Positions 33,438-42,262 are shown, numbered from the stretch's first letter. The stretch is DNA of 64,000 bases from Desertibacillus haloalkaliphilus (GCF_019039105.1 NZ_JAHPIV010000010.1:110378-174377), one strand, 5' to 3'. Made by a program: numbers and translations. Notes: generated by a model not told the origin, from the letters alone.

Positions 33438-33479
33438 AAAAAAGTCGAATTCTTAGCGTAAGAAATTCGACTTTTTTTA
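33438..33479. terminator. Bidirectional terminator
   Basis: AAAAAAGTCGAATT and AATTCGACTTTTTTT arms between convergent genes. Confidence 0.85.
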
Positions 33480-33546
33480 AATTGAAAACTTTCAAAAAGA
33501 AATAATGTACTGTATAAAAAATCCATATATATATAAATTAATACAA

Positions 33547-34347
33547 TCAGTTTCCACACCAAGTAATCGGCATTCCCGCATTACTGACAGTACCACTTCC
33601 TTCATCAAGGACAATGATATATCTTCTCACGGGATTGTTTAAGTTCGTGCAGCTGTACTTAGCGAATGTCGTGACCCCAGGATCCTGACCAGGCTCCTGA
33701 AGGATACCATCAGTACTTATCAGTTGTCCATTGGCATCAGTTTTTAAAGTTGTGATGTATTGGAGAGGCTCAGGAGTCAGAATAGGAGGAGGATAAACTG
33801 TTTCATCCCACACATAGAATGAGACTTGGTTGTTCGGACTAAAAGTCCCCCTGACATTTAATCTTAGTTCTCTATTACTTATCGTCTCCCAGACAGATAT
33901 GCCATTGTTTGGAGTGGCAGGTGGATAAGCTAATGTACGGGCGGCAAGTGCGTTTTCTCTTCGGGCGCGTTCACGACTCTGGGGAGGGACGCATACATGA
34001 TCAGTCGGTCGAGTCTCGCGCCAAACGAAGCCTTGCCTACACGTATCTGGCCCATAAGGACCGCCCCCTGGCTGCACTCGAGATGGACCCAGCGCATTTT
34101 CACGGGCAACCTCGTCACGAACTTGCGGTTCTACACATACAAAGTCATTAGGAGTTGCTTCCCTCCAGACATACCCCTGCTTACATGTATAAGGTCCATA
34201 AGGAAGAGGAGGAGCGGGTCTTTCGCCTTTTCCTTGTATTTGGGACTTCCTACTCACACACCCACAGTCCATTGGTGGAACTGCTACAGGTGTAGGTTGT
34301 GTGTTTGGGTAACCACTGTTATACATAAGTGGGTAATACCAATGCAT
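33547..34347 (-). CDS. Surface protein with two GPxTCxxGYVWREAxPxD repeats
   Basis: 266 residues. Residues about 50-90 and 97-135 are two copies of a Cys-Trp repeat: GPYTCKQGYVWREATPNDFVC and then GPDTCRQGFVWRETRPTDHV, each followed by an R-rich helix with RENAL. The C-terminal half is an Ig-like beta domain (ELRLNVRGTFSPNNQVSFYV) ending in ITWCGN. An N-terminal CGC triad is present and there is no signal peptide. The repeat occurs in unrelated bacteria without known function. ATG 34347 follows AAAGGAAG. Confidence 0.65.
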   Translation of the reverse strand: MHWYYPLMYNSGYPNTQPTPVAVPPMDCGCVSRKSQIQGKGERPAPPLPYGPYTCKQGYVWREATPNDFVCVEPQVRDEVARENALGPSRVQPGGGPYGPDTCRQGFVWRETRPTDHVCVPPQSRERARRENALAARTLAYPPATPNNGISVWETISNRELRLNVRGTFSPNNQVSFYVWDETVYPPPILTPEPLQYITTLKTDANGQLISTDGILQEPGQDPGVTTFAKYSCTNLNNPVRRYIIVLDEGSGTVSNAGMPITWCGN

Positions 34348-34645
34348 AGTAACACTTCCTTTTACCTAATTCATAACTACTTTTAGAGGTGCTTCCCAAA
34401 AACTATCCTGCTTTCAATGTACGGTATTATCAATAAAAATAAAGTAATGGACATTTTGATGTAGTGTATGAAATTTGGTGATTTACCTGTCGAATATTAC
34501 TTAAGGTGAGTTCCCTATTATAAGTTTATTGCTTAGTGGCATAAATGTTACTAATCAAGTAATATAAATGATTGTTTTCTTTAAATATAGACAAGTAAAA
34601 GAAGAATACAAGGTTTTAGAGTTAACGTAACTAGGGGGTCTTATC
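34348..34645. other. Divergent promoter region
   Basis: 298 bases between the minus-strand surface protein gene and the plus-strand LysM-HEAT gene. AT-rich; no specific promoter is assigned. Confidence 0.4.
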
Positions 34646-35542
34646 ATGCTGGTACATGAAGTCAGAGCTAATGAAAATCTGCAAACAATCGCAAGGCAAT
34701 ATGGAGTGACAGCCGATGCGATTATGCAGGTGAATGTCATCTGTAATCCAAATCATCTGTTGCTAGGGCTGCCACTTGTCATACCACAAGATGAATCGGA
34801 AATAGCAGAAATTACGCCATGGAAATATGGAGCTAACCACTATTATGTTGTTGTCCCAGGGGATACTCTAACCTGTATCGCTAATCAAATTCCTCGAAAT
34901 TCTGTAGAAGGGCTAAGAAAGTCCAATCGGTTGTATGGTACGAATCAGGTCAGCCCTGGAATGGAGTTGATACTCGGATTTGGTGGTATTCCCGATATTG
35001 ATGCCTTGGTCGATAGGTGGACATTCCCTGTTGAGGAATGTCTAGATTTAATAGACGCGCTGCGGATTGGTTCTTTTGAACGCCTTTCTTACAGTTGGGA
35101 AGTGGTAGGGGAAAGAGGTGTTCCCTACCTTCTCCCCTTTTTACAACATCCATGCGAATCATTGCGATTTGGTGCAGTATTGAGCTTGGGTCGAATAGGG
35201 ATAGGGATTGAAACAAGGGCTGGGTTAGAACAAGCTACACGTGATCGCGATCCTTTTATTGCGAAGATAGCAAGGCTCGGACTGAAACGACATCAACTAA
35301 TCCCACGTTGGACAAAAAGAGTTCACGTTAACATCTTCGCGGTCGATTTGATGAGTAATCCAAACGAATATTCACCAACTACTCTCGTTCGTGAAGGTAC
35401 ACCATTCATTGTTCATCGATATAATGTTGGTGCAAGGCCGACAGCCACAGGTACGAACGTGTATGACTTAATACAACTGGTTGAAACTGGAGAAGTAGGC
35501 TATCTTCCGAGAGAAGGTCTCGCAGGTATGTATATGATCTAG
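34646..35542 (+). CDS. Double-LysM, HEAT-repeat protein, second paralogue
   Basis: 298 residues, ATG after AGGGGG. Domain order matches the 28875-29777 protein: LysM (VRANENLQTIARQYGVTADA), LysM (VVVPGDTLTCIANQIP), HEAT-like region (PYLLPFLQHPCESLRFGAVL, RDRDPFIAKIARLGLKRHQL) and a C-terminal beta domain ending REGLAGMYMI. The paralogues lie on opposite strands at the two ends of the coat-like block. No signal peptide; likely spore-associated. Confidence 0.8.
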   Translation: MLVHEVRANENLQTIARQYGVTADAIMQVNVICNPNHLLLGLPLVIPQDESEIAEITPWKYGANHYYVVVPGDTLTCIANQIPRNSVEGLRKSNRLYGTNQVSPGMELILGFGGIPDIDALVDRWTFPVEECLDLIDALRIGSFERLSYSWEVVGERGVPYLLPFLQHPCESLRFGAVLSLGRIGIGIETRAGLEQATRDRDPFIAKIARLGLKRHQLIPRWTKRVHVNIFAVDLMSNPNEYSPTTLVREGTPFIVHRYNVGARPTATGTNVYDLIQLVETGEVGYLPREGLAGMYMI

Positions 35543-35590
35543 AGTTCCGTTCCTATCTGACTACCTCTACTAGAATTAATATATGAAAAT

Positions 35591-35634
35591 GGTAACCCCT
35601 TGCTAGGAAGTCATTTCTAGAGGGGTTACTTTTC
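35591..35634. terminator. Bidirectional terminator
   Basis: GTAACCCCT and AGGGGTTAC arms followed by TTTT, between convergent genes. Confidence 0.75.
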
Positions 35635-35658
35635 GTTTCGGTACCAGGTTACCTTATT

Positions 35659-35808
35659 TTAAAAGGGAGATTGTACAGGTGGTATAGGTGGTGTAGATGG
35701 ATAAGTTTGTAAAGGCGGTAGTGGCCGACATAATGGATGCCAAGGATACCTTAAACAAAGCCAATGATACCTTTGCTCTTGTCTGCTATCTTCTTCAAAA
35801 TAATACAT
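35659..35808 (-). CDS. 49-residue Tyr/Pro-rich coat-like protein
   Basis: ATG at 35808, about 6 bases after TGAGGT. Reads MYYFEEDSRQEQRYHWL, then CLRYPWHPLCRPLPPLQTY and a Pro-rich tail ending VQSPF. Tyr, Trp, Pro and Arg-rich composition matches small spore-coat proteins, and neighbouring genes have the same character. Confidence 0.6.
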   Translation of the reverse strand: MYYFEEDSRQEQRYHWLCLRYPWHPLCRPLPPLQTYPSTPPIPPVQSPF

Positions 35809-35841
35809 TTAATTACCTCACTTTATATTTAAAATTCGCTA

Positions 35842-35922
35842 CTATTTTACGTGCATGAGCTGGATTGGTTGTCGTAGTTGTGTTAATAGGGGTGGCGTTC
35901 TATATCTTTGTCTATCATTCAT
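35842..35922 (-). CDS. 26-residue basic peptide upstream of the coat-like gene
   Basis: ATG at 35922, about 6 bases after AGGTGA. Reads MNDRQRYRTPPLLTQLRQPI and ends LMHVK. It has a good ribosome site and lies 33 bases upstream of the 49-residue gene on the same strand. It is very short, so support is modest. Confidence 0.35.
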   Translation of the reverse strand: MNDRQRYRTPPLLTQLRQPIQLMHVK

Positions 35923-36272
35923 TTTATTCACCTATTTCTTCATACTTTTCTTTATATACGTATTCACTTATTTTAGTCTTGGTGTCACCAGGGATCAAAT
36001 TACAATAGAAGCAATGAGATGAATCTAACTACAACTATATTGAGTAATGCAGCGACGATAGCATTAGGTTTTTGATACAGTCTCGTCTGAATGATATTTT
36101 TGCATGTCTACTTTGAATTGAAGAAATATAATTAATTTTAGGCAGTGAAATTAGTAACAACCACCTAAAAGTAATCATATTTTGTTGAAGAGAGTACGGA
36201 ATTATAACTTCGTTTAACTCTCCCATCAGGTGTAGGATTAACCTGATAATTCAATACAAAGGGGAAGATGAA
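35923..36272. other. Upstream region of the TOMM precursor gene
   Basis: 350 bases without a supported gene. AT-rich; it should hold the promoter of the precursor gene, but I cannot assign boxes with confidence. Confidence 0.4.
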
Positions 36273-36533
36273 ATGCAAAATTTTCAAAATCAATTGCAAA
36301 ATTTGGAGATGGATCAGTACCAAGTTGGTGAATTAAATCCTATGGATGCTTATAGTGAAAATGCACGCCAATTTGGTGCGTTTGGGGGCGGAGGCTTTCA
36401 TCGTTGTGGCGGTTTTCGTTGCTTCAATTGCTTTAACTGTTTTAGATGTCATAACTGCTTTAACTGCTTTAACTGTTTTAGATGTCATAACTGTTTTAGA
36501 TGTCATAACTGCTACCGCTGCGGGGGAAGGTAA
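36273..36533 (+). CDS. TOMM bacteriocin precursor (heterocycloanthracin/sonorensin type)
   Basis: 86-residue ribosomal precursor peptide. The leader (about residues 1-44; MQNFQNQLQNLEMDQYQVGE, LNPMDAY) ends in FGAFGGGG. The core holds 13 Cys, almost all spaced by exactly two residues that are Phe, Asn, Arg, His or Tyr (CFNCFNCFRCHNC pattern), and no Ser or Thr. Every ring formed would therefore be a thiazoline or thiazole. ATG 36273 follows AAGGGGAAG. A terminator separates it from the enzymes, consistent with abundant precursor mRNA. Family assignment rests on the leader, the Cys-every-third core and the adjacent enzymes. Confidence 0.9.
   Translation: MQNFQNQLQNLEMDQYQVGELNPMDAYSENARQFGAFGGGGFHRCGGFRCFNCFNCFRCHNCFNCFNCFRCHNCFRCHNCYRCGGR
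36415..36522 (+). repeat. Tandem coding repeat in the TOMM core
   Basis: A unit encoding FNC-FNC-FRC-HNC recurs, followed by a half unit FRC-HNC. TTTTAGATGTCATAACTG appears three times with near-identical bases, so the core can grow or shrink by 9-bp or 36-bp steps. Confidence 0.8.
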
Positions 36534-36563
36534 TCGACATTTTAAAAATAGTTTATTTAATGA

Positions 36564-36609
36564 AAAAAAGTGTCCCTGCCGCCATGATTTATCGCAGGGG
36601 CACTTTTTT
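36564..36609 (+). terminator. Terminator between precursor and TOMM enzymes
   Basis: AAAAGTGTCCCTGC and GCAGGGGCACTTTTTT arms. It begins 31 bases after the precursor stop and 80 bases before the first enzyme gene. Confidence 0.85.
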
Positions 36610-36689
36610 AGTTAATCATAATGGACAAAGAAAACTACATAAAATGGTAGTGCATAATTTGAATCGATTTAGAAATCAGGAGGAGTTGA

Positions 36690-38651
36690 ATGACTAAACT
36701 TAATGCTTCCACACGTTTGAAGGTAAAAAGAGATACATTTTATCTGCCTGATCAGGAAGGTGGTGTTTATTTTAGAAATAATGAAAGCTCATTCCGTATA
36801 AAAGGAAGTACCATCTATCAGTGGATTGAAACACTGATGCCGATGTTCAACGGGGAGCAAACATTGGGCGAACTGACTGAGGGACTAACTCCCTCATATA
36901 AGAAGAGAGTATATGAGATTGGAGAGACGTTGTACAAGAATGGATTTTTACGAGATACAAGTCAAGATCGATCACACCAATTAAATCGTACAGTTCTTGA
37001 AAAGTATTCTTCACAAATTGAATTTATCGAGAGTTTTTCTGATTCAGGTGCGTATCACTTTCAGCAATACCGTCAGAATAAAGTTCTGGCAGTCGGAGCT
37101 GGTCCCATTCTAGTTTCATTGGTGGGTTCATTAATCGAATCGGGACTCCCTAAATGCCATTACATGGTAACGGAACCAATGCCTACAAATCGACCCCGGA
37201 TTTATGAACTGGTGGAAAGTGCTCAGAAAGATGATTCAGAGGTTGAGGTAAAGGAGGTCCCTTTTGTAAAAGGGGAGCATACTAGTTTTTTGAAACAAGC
37301 GGTACAGACTTATGATGTTGTACTATATGTCTCGCAGAACGGAAATGTAAATGAACTTAGGAATCTTAACTTCGTGTGCAAAGAGGAAAAGAAGCTGTTT
37401 CTACCTGCCATATGTCTAGAGCAAGTAGGGCTCGCGGGTCCAGTCGTTCACCCAGAATCAGATGGATGCTGGGAGTCTGCATGGCGCCGCCTTCATCAAT
37501 CTGCTGTTCAAGTAGAACGGCAGCCGAACAATTCCTCTTCAACAGTCGGATCGATTCTGACCAATGTCCTCGTATTTGAATTTTTTAAGAAGGCTGTAGG
37601 AATTACAGGTTCAACGCAAAGTAATCAAATTTACTTGCTTAATCTTGAAACATTGGAAGGGAACTGGTTATCATTCATCACACACCCATTGGTTACCCCA
37701 ACAAGGTTAACTCCGAGACTGATTGAAGACCTTAATAGTAAAATTAAACAGCAGTCGAACAGAAATACCACAACGAGTACCCTCTTGGAATATTTTAGTC
37801 GATTAACCTCTGAAGAGATAGGTATTTTGCATACATGGGACGAACGAAATTTGACACAGCTTCCTCTCGCACAGTGTTATGTTCAAGCAGTTAACCCGTT
37901 GACTAACGGACCAGCAGACCTTCTTTCGGAAGTTATTTGTGCTGGTTTAACACATGAGGAAGCCAAAAGACATGCCGGGCTGACGGGCATTGAAATGTAT
38001 GTTACACAATTGATCGATTTAGATGTTGAGGGATGTGAAAATGAGAATGAATATATGGACTTGACCATCCCAGAAGGTTTATTGGGGATCGGAGCAGGGG
38101 AAACAATTGAGGAGGCTGTATGTCGAGGGCTGCAAGGGTATTTAGATGAAGAGTTGAGGGAAAGAAAGGCTGATCAGCCTAACACGCTCTTTGAATGGCA
38201 GCTGGGTTCAATAGAAGATAAGAAATGCAGAATTTATTTAGATGCGTTGACTACATTAAATGGTCAACCAATCATCGATGTAAGAGAGGATCTACTAGGC
38301 TTTCCAGTCATACGAGTAAGGTCTAATGATCGATGGTACACTAGGGCTGGTTTAAATCCAACGCTGGCATTACGAAATGTATTAGAGCAAGCACTTTTGG
38401 AAACTCAAAACACAGTGAATTCTCAGGTAGATAATGAGATGGAAACAGTCGAATTTCCTGAAAAAAAGAAAGCCAAACTCAACATTTCTTCTTGTGATGA
38501 ATTAAGTCAATACGAGCTATTACAATCTTCCATGAACGTCTTAAAAGAAAACGGGAAACGCTTATTTGTTTATGATTTATCGTTCGAACCCTTTTTAAAA
38601 GAGAAATTAGCAGGTGTGTTTGGTGTACAGATTCGAGAGGAGGAATCGTAA
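36690..38651 (+). CDS. Thiazole-containing bacteriocin maturation protein (ThiF-like)
   Basis: 653 residues, ATG after AGGAGG. It has an N-terminal region (VKRDTFYLPDQEGGVYFRNN), a Rossmann-like segment near residue 130 (KVLAVGAGPILVSLVGSLIE), and a long C-terminal part. It fits the ThiF-like maturation proteins that accompany heterocycloanthracin precursors and probably help leader recognition or complex assembly with the YcaO enzyme. Its stop overlaps the next start in TAATG, so the two are translationally coupled. The exact biochemical role is not established for this subfamily. Confidence 0.85.
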   Translation: MTKLNASTRLKVKRDTFYLPDQEGGVYFRNNESSFRIKGSTIYQWIETLMPMFNGEQTLGELTEGLTPSYKKRVYEIGETLYKNGFLRDTSQDRSHQLNRTVLEKYSSQIEFIESFSDSGAYHFQQYRQNKVLAVGAGPILVSLVGSLIESGLPKCHYMVTEPMPTNRPRIYELVESAQKDDSEVEVKEVPFVKGEHTSFLKQAVQTYDVVLYVSQNGNVNELRNLNFVCKEEKKLFLPAICLEQVGLAGPVVHPESDGCWESAWRRLHQSAVQVERQPNNSSSTVGSILTNVLVFEFFKKAVGITGSTQSNQIYLLNLETLEGNWLSFITHPLVTPTRLTPRLIEDLNSKIKQQSNRNTTTSTLLEYFSRLTSEEIGILHTWDERNLTQLPLAQCYVQAVNPLTNGPADLLSEVICAGLTHEEAKRHAGLTGIEMYVTQLIDLDVEGCENENEYMDLTIPEGLLGIGAGETIEEAVCRGLQGYLDEELRERKADQPNTLFEWQLGSIEDKKCRIYLDALTTLNGQPIIDVREDLLGFPVIRVRSNDRWYTRAGLNPTLALRNVLEQALLETQNTVNSQVDNEMETVEFPEKKKAKLNISSCDELSQYELLQSSMNVLKENGKRLFVYDLSFEPFLKEKLAGVFGVQIREEES

Positions 38652-40591
38652 TGGCATCCCTAATTCTACTGGATGGAAAGGGCTTATTAGCGGATCTTGT
38701 CTATCAACAATTATCCGAAACCTATCATATAAAACGTCAAAGTATAGTAGAAGACGTTCCAGGTGAAACAGAATTAGCTCTGATGCTCCACGATTCCTGG
38801 CATCCATCGATTCATCAAAAAGCGGAAGAAAGATGTAGGGAAGCGGGTATCCCATGGCTTCGTGGTTTCATTTCGTTTGGGGAGGGAATTATCGGTCCAT
38901 TCGTAAGCCCGAACACATCGGGATGTTCTTACTGTGCTGATATGCGGCGTATCATAGCGGGATCTGATCGACAAGAAATGTGGAAGCTAAAAGGGAGAAT
39001 ACCAGCAGAAGAAGGTATACTACAAGATGCGTGGGCATCACGAATAGGTCTGTCGCAAATGGCAGTTTTGATAAGTAATGAAGTAAGGAGGATTCTTCAA
39101 GGAGAATCCAGCAACTTAGAAGAAAAATTGTCCATTACAAACCTGAGAACGTTATCGAACTCTCTTCACATTTTTCTGCCTAACCCGTCGTGTCCGATTT
39201 GCGGTTCATTACCCGATGACACATTAGAATCAGCTCAAATTCGGTTAGAATCGAGTCCTAAAATCAATGGTAACGGTTATCGCACTCGATCGATTGATGA
39301 ATTAAAAACAGTTCTAGTCAAAGATTATCTCGATTATCGTACTGGGCTCATGAATGGAAAAGTGCAGGATGTCAGGCTGCCTTTTGCTGATGTTTTAGTG
39401 AATATGCCGTTGTTTGGAGGAGATGAAGGAGTAGCAGGGAGGTCTAATTCTTATGAAATGAGTGAGCTGACTGCCATATTGGAAGGTTTAGAACGATATT
39501 GCGGAATTGAACCTCGAGGAAAAAAGACAGTCGTTCGTGATAGTTATCATCATTTAAAAAATAGCGCACTAAATCCTACAAGTGTTGGTCTACATGAAAC
39601 GAATCAATATGAAAAGCCTGATTTTCCGTTTAAGCCATTTAAACCTGATGACCCGATGAATTGGGTCTGGGGTTACTCGTTCTTACAAGAACGTCCTATT
39701 CTAATTCCAGAGTTACTTGCCTACTATAGTTTGGGCTGTGGGGATGGTTTTGTCTATGAAACATCAAACGGATGTGCAATAGGGGGAACTTTAGAAGAAG
39801 CCATTTTCCATGCGATTATGGAGGTAGTTGAGCGAGATTCGTTCTTATTAACCTGGTATGCAAAGCTCCCCCTTCCACGACTTGATCTTCGTTCAGCTAA
39901 CGATAAAGAATTACAGCTGATGGTCGACCGCATTACTGAGGTTACCGGTTATGACCTTTATTTTTACAATTCAACAATGGAACATGGGATTCCAAGTGTT
40001 TGGGCAGTGGCCAAAAACAGAAGGTCCAAGGGCGTAAACATTATTTGTGCAGCAGGTGCTAACCCTGATCCTGTTAGGGCTGTAAAAAGCTCGATTTACG
40101 AGCTTGCAGGGATGATGTTTAGGGATGATGAAAAATTGGAGAGAAACCGACAAAAATATAAAAGGATGCTTAAAGATCCGTTTGCAGTTCGTACGATGGA
40201 GGACCATGGTATGCTATACGGTCTCAAAGAAGCAGAGGAACGATTTAATTTTTTATTTGATGATCAGCGTCCTTTACGTACGTTTGCTGAGGAATTTAAG
40301 GAGCCAACGGCCAATACTGATTTAAAAGATGATCTTCTGGATGTTCTTCAAAGGCTCCGGCGTTTTAACCTTGATGTTATTGTGGTTGACCAAACATCAA
40401 CGGTAATTAAACGGAATGGATTATTCTGTGTAAAGGTGTTAATACCCGGCATGTTACCAATGACATTTGGGCACCACCTCACCCGTGTGAAAGGGTTGGA
40501 GAGGGTACTCACGGTACCGATGAAACTAGGATTTGTGAACAAACCGTTATCTTATGAACAGCTTAATAAATTCCCCCATCCATTCCCGTAA
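38651..40591 (+). CDS. TOMM cyclodehydratase: leader-binding domain fused to YcaO
   Basis: 646 residues. Residues 1 to about 220 are the E1-like leader-binding partner, with zinc Cys pairs C92/C95 (GCSYCADMRR) and C181/C184 (CPICGSL). From about 225 the YcaO domain uses ATP to activate the peptide backbone and close Cys onto the preceding carbonyl as thiazoline. ATP-binding acidic motifs are visible in AILEGLERYCG and HAIMEVVERDSF. The protein ends FPHPFP, the PxPxP terminus that is characteristic of azoline-forming YcaO enzymes. It is coupled to the preceding and following genes. Confidence 0.93.
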   Translation: MASLILLDGKGLLADLVYQQLSETYHIKRQSIVEDVPGETELALMLHDSWHPSIHQKAEERCREAGIPWLRGFISFGEGIIGPFVSPNTSGCSYCADMRRIIAGSDRQEMWKLKGRIPAEEGILQDAWASRIGLSQMAVLISNEVRRILQGESSNLEEKLSITNLRTLSNSLHIFLPNPSCPICGSLPDDTLESAQIRLESSPKINGNGYRTRSIDELKTVLVKDYLDYRTGLMNGKVQDVRLPFADVLVNMPLFGGDEGVAGRSNSYEMSELTAILEGLERYCGIEPRGKKTVVRDSYHHLKNSALNPTSVGLHETNQYEKPDFPFKPFKPDDPMNWVWGYSFLQERPILIPELLAYYSLGCGDGFVYETSNGCAIGGTLEEAIFHAIMEVVERDSFLLTWYAKLPLPRLDLRSANDKELQLMVDRITEVTGYDLYFYNSTMEHGIPSVWAVAKNRRSKGVNIICAAGANPDPVRAVKSSIYELAGMMFRDDEKLERNRQKYKRMLKDPFAVRTMEDHGMLYGLKEAEERFNFLFDDQRPLRTFAEEFKEPTANTDLKDDLLDVLQRLRRFNLDVIVVDQTSTVIKRNGLFCVKVLIPGMLPMTFGHHLTRVKGLERVLTVPMKLGFVNKPLSYEQLNKFPHPFP

Positions 40592-40615
40592 TGGAAGAGT
40601 AGGAGGGTAAAAGAT

Positions 40616-42202
40616 TTGGAGCTAGAAACGTTTCTACATCAATTACATTTTGAAACGGATAAAACCTTCCCCTCAGATTGGCAGGTAGATTGGCAAGATG
40701 CGCCACTACCCTATAAATTGTACCGCGGTTTACCTGAGATCGCTCTTACTGCAGAAGTTCCCTTAACACTCAAGAAGAGAGAAGTTGATCTAAACCCTAG
40801 TCTTGAAGAACTTGGTCATTTCTTATGGTATGTTTACGGTCTGAATCAATGTGCTCAGTCTACTTTAATTGATGGGACCATGGAAAAGAATGTGAGCTTT
40901 ACTCAGTCTTTACGGAGATTTGTTCCCTCAGGAGGGGCCTTGTATCCTAATGAATTATATGTGTATGTAAAGCTGGATGACGCTCCCCAAGGGATTTACC
41001 ATTACGATGTGGCACATCATCGTCTTATTTTGTTGCGAGAGGGAAACTACGATTTCTACTTATCTAGAAGTATTGACAATGGTCTTCCTCTTATGGATTG
41101 TTTTTGCATCGTTTTTGTCTCAACCGTTTTTTGGAAGAATTTTTATAAATACAATAATTTTTCCTATAGACTCCAAGGGTTAGATGCAGGTGTGTTAATG
41201 GGGCAGTCATTAGAAGTGGCCAATCGGATTGGGTTCTCTACACGGGTATGCTATCAGTTTCTTGACCGCTCTATTAATCATTTGCTTGGGTTATCCGAAC
41301 AAGAGGAAAGTGTATATGCGGCTATCGCATTAAGTATAAAACCATCCATTACTTGTGTTGATAAAAACCAAAAAAGAGAAGAAATAATTTCCGCATCTGA
41401 ATTGTGTTCGGAAGTCCCAGTGTTGAGACATGATACCTATCATCGTTCAAAGAGAGTGTTTGATTATCCGATGCTGAGAAAACTTAATGAAGCATCGATG
41501 TTTGACACAACGCAGTCATTTATGAAAATAAAAAAAAATAATTGTGCGAAAAAACTATCCTTAGCTAGGGAGATGGTTTTGCTGCCATTTACGGAGTGTT
41601 TTTCGTACGATCTCGCATCTGTTTGCAGGAAGCGGTATTCTCCTGATAGCGATTTCATCTTAGGAAAAGTAAGTCAGACACAATTATCTACTTTATTAAA
41701 AGAGACATTTACTTTCTCGTATGAAAATGATCTTGATGATACACAGGATCAGGTTGAGAATCGTGTCTCTTTATATGGCAGTTTTTATAATGTAGAGGGA
41801 ATCCCTAATGGTGCCTATTCTTATGACAATAACAATCATGCACTTCGGAGAATAACGAAGGGGGATTACCGGGAGTTTTTACAATTTGGATTAACCATGC
41901 CCAATGTGAATTTGTATCAAGTTCCACTCTGTTTTCATGTAGTTGGAGATAAGGATCACCTCAAAGAAATATTGGGGTATAGAGGATACCGTATCCAACA
42001 AATGGAAGCGGGCATTATCGTGCAAAGGCTGCTCTTGGTGTCGTGTGCTTTAGGAATGGGGGGGCATCCGTTGTTAGGATTCGATGTAAACCAATGTGAT
42101 GAGCTCTACAGGATCGATTCGAAAGGAAAAACTAGCTTGATCCAAATTCCTATCGGACCATACCGTCCACGCGCTTGGTTAAGAGGGAGTTTGCTAACCT
42201 AA
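40616..42202 (+). CDS. SagB/ThcOx-type azoline dehydrogenase, double domain
   Basis: 528 residues, TTG at 40616 about 7 bases after AGGAGGG. FMN-dependent oxidation of thiazolines to thiazoles. Two nitroreductase-like halves are present. The first, around residues 98-140, has SLRRFVPSGGALYPNELYVY followed by GIYHYD. The second, around residues 385-420, is SLYGSFYNVEGIPNGAYSYD, where the SGGALYP motif is degenerate. Paired halves are usual in SagB proteins of this cluster type. It ends the operon at a strong terminator. Confidence 0.9.
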   Translation: MELETFLHQLHFETDKTFPSDWQVDWQDAPLPYKLYRGLPEIALTAEVPLTLKKREVDLNPSLEELGHFLWYVYGLNQCAQSTLIDGTMEKNVSFTQSLRRFVPSGGALYPNELYVYVKLDDAPQGIYHYDVAHHRLILLREGNYDFYLSRSIDNGLPLMDCFCIVFVSTVFWKNFYKYNNFSYRLQGLDAGVLMGQSLEVANRIGFSTRVCYQFLDRSINHLLGLSEQEESVYAAIALSIKPSITCVDKNQKREEIISASELCSEVPVLRHDTYHRSKRVFDYPMLRKLNEASMFDTTQSFMKIKKNNCAKKLSLAREMVLLPFTECFSYDLASVCRKRYSPDSDFILGKVSQTQLSTLLKETFTFSYENDLDDTQDQVENRVSLYGSFYNVEGIPNGAYSYDNNNHALRRITKGDYREFLQFGLTMPNVNLYQVPLCFHVVGDKDHLKEILGYRGYRIQQMEAGIIVQRLLLVSCALGMGGHPLLGFDVNQCDELYRIDSKGKTSLIQIPIGPYRPRAWLRGSLLT

Positions 42203-42213
42203 ATAAGGTAATG

Positions 42214-42262
42214 GAGGCTGGAACAAAAGGTTGGTTTTTACCTTTTGTCCCAGCCCTTTTTT
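42214..42262 (+). terminator. Terminator of the TOMM operon
   Basis: GGCTGGAACAAAAGG and CCTTTTGTCCCAGCC arms followed by CTTTTTT. Related to the hairpin at 27698. Confidence 0.85.

Noticed and set aside
35855..36022. 55-codon plus-strand frame upstream of the TOMM precursor (MSWIGCRSCVNRGG)
   Set aside because: No ribosome site; overlaps the better-supported minus-strand 26-residue gene.
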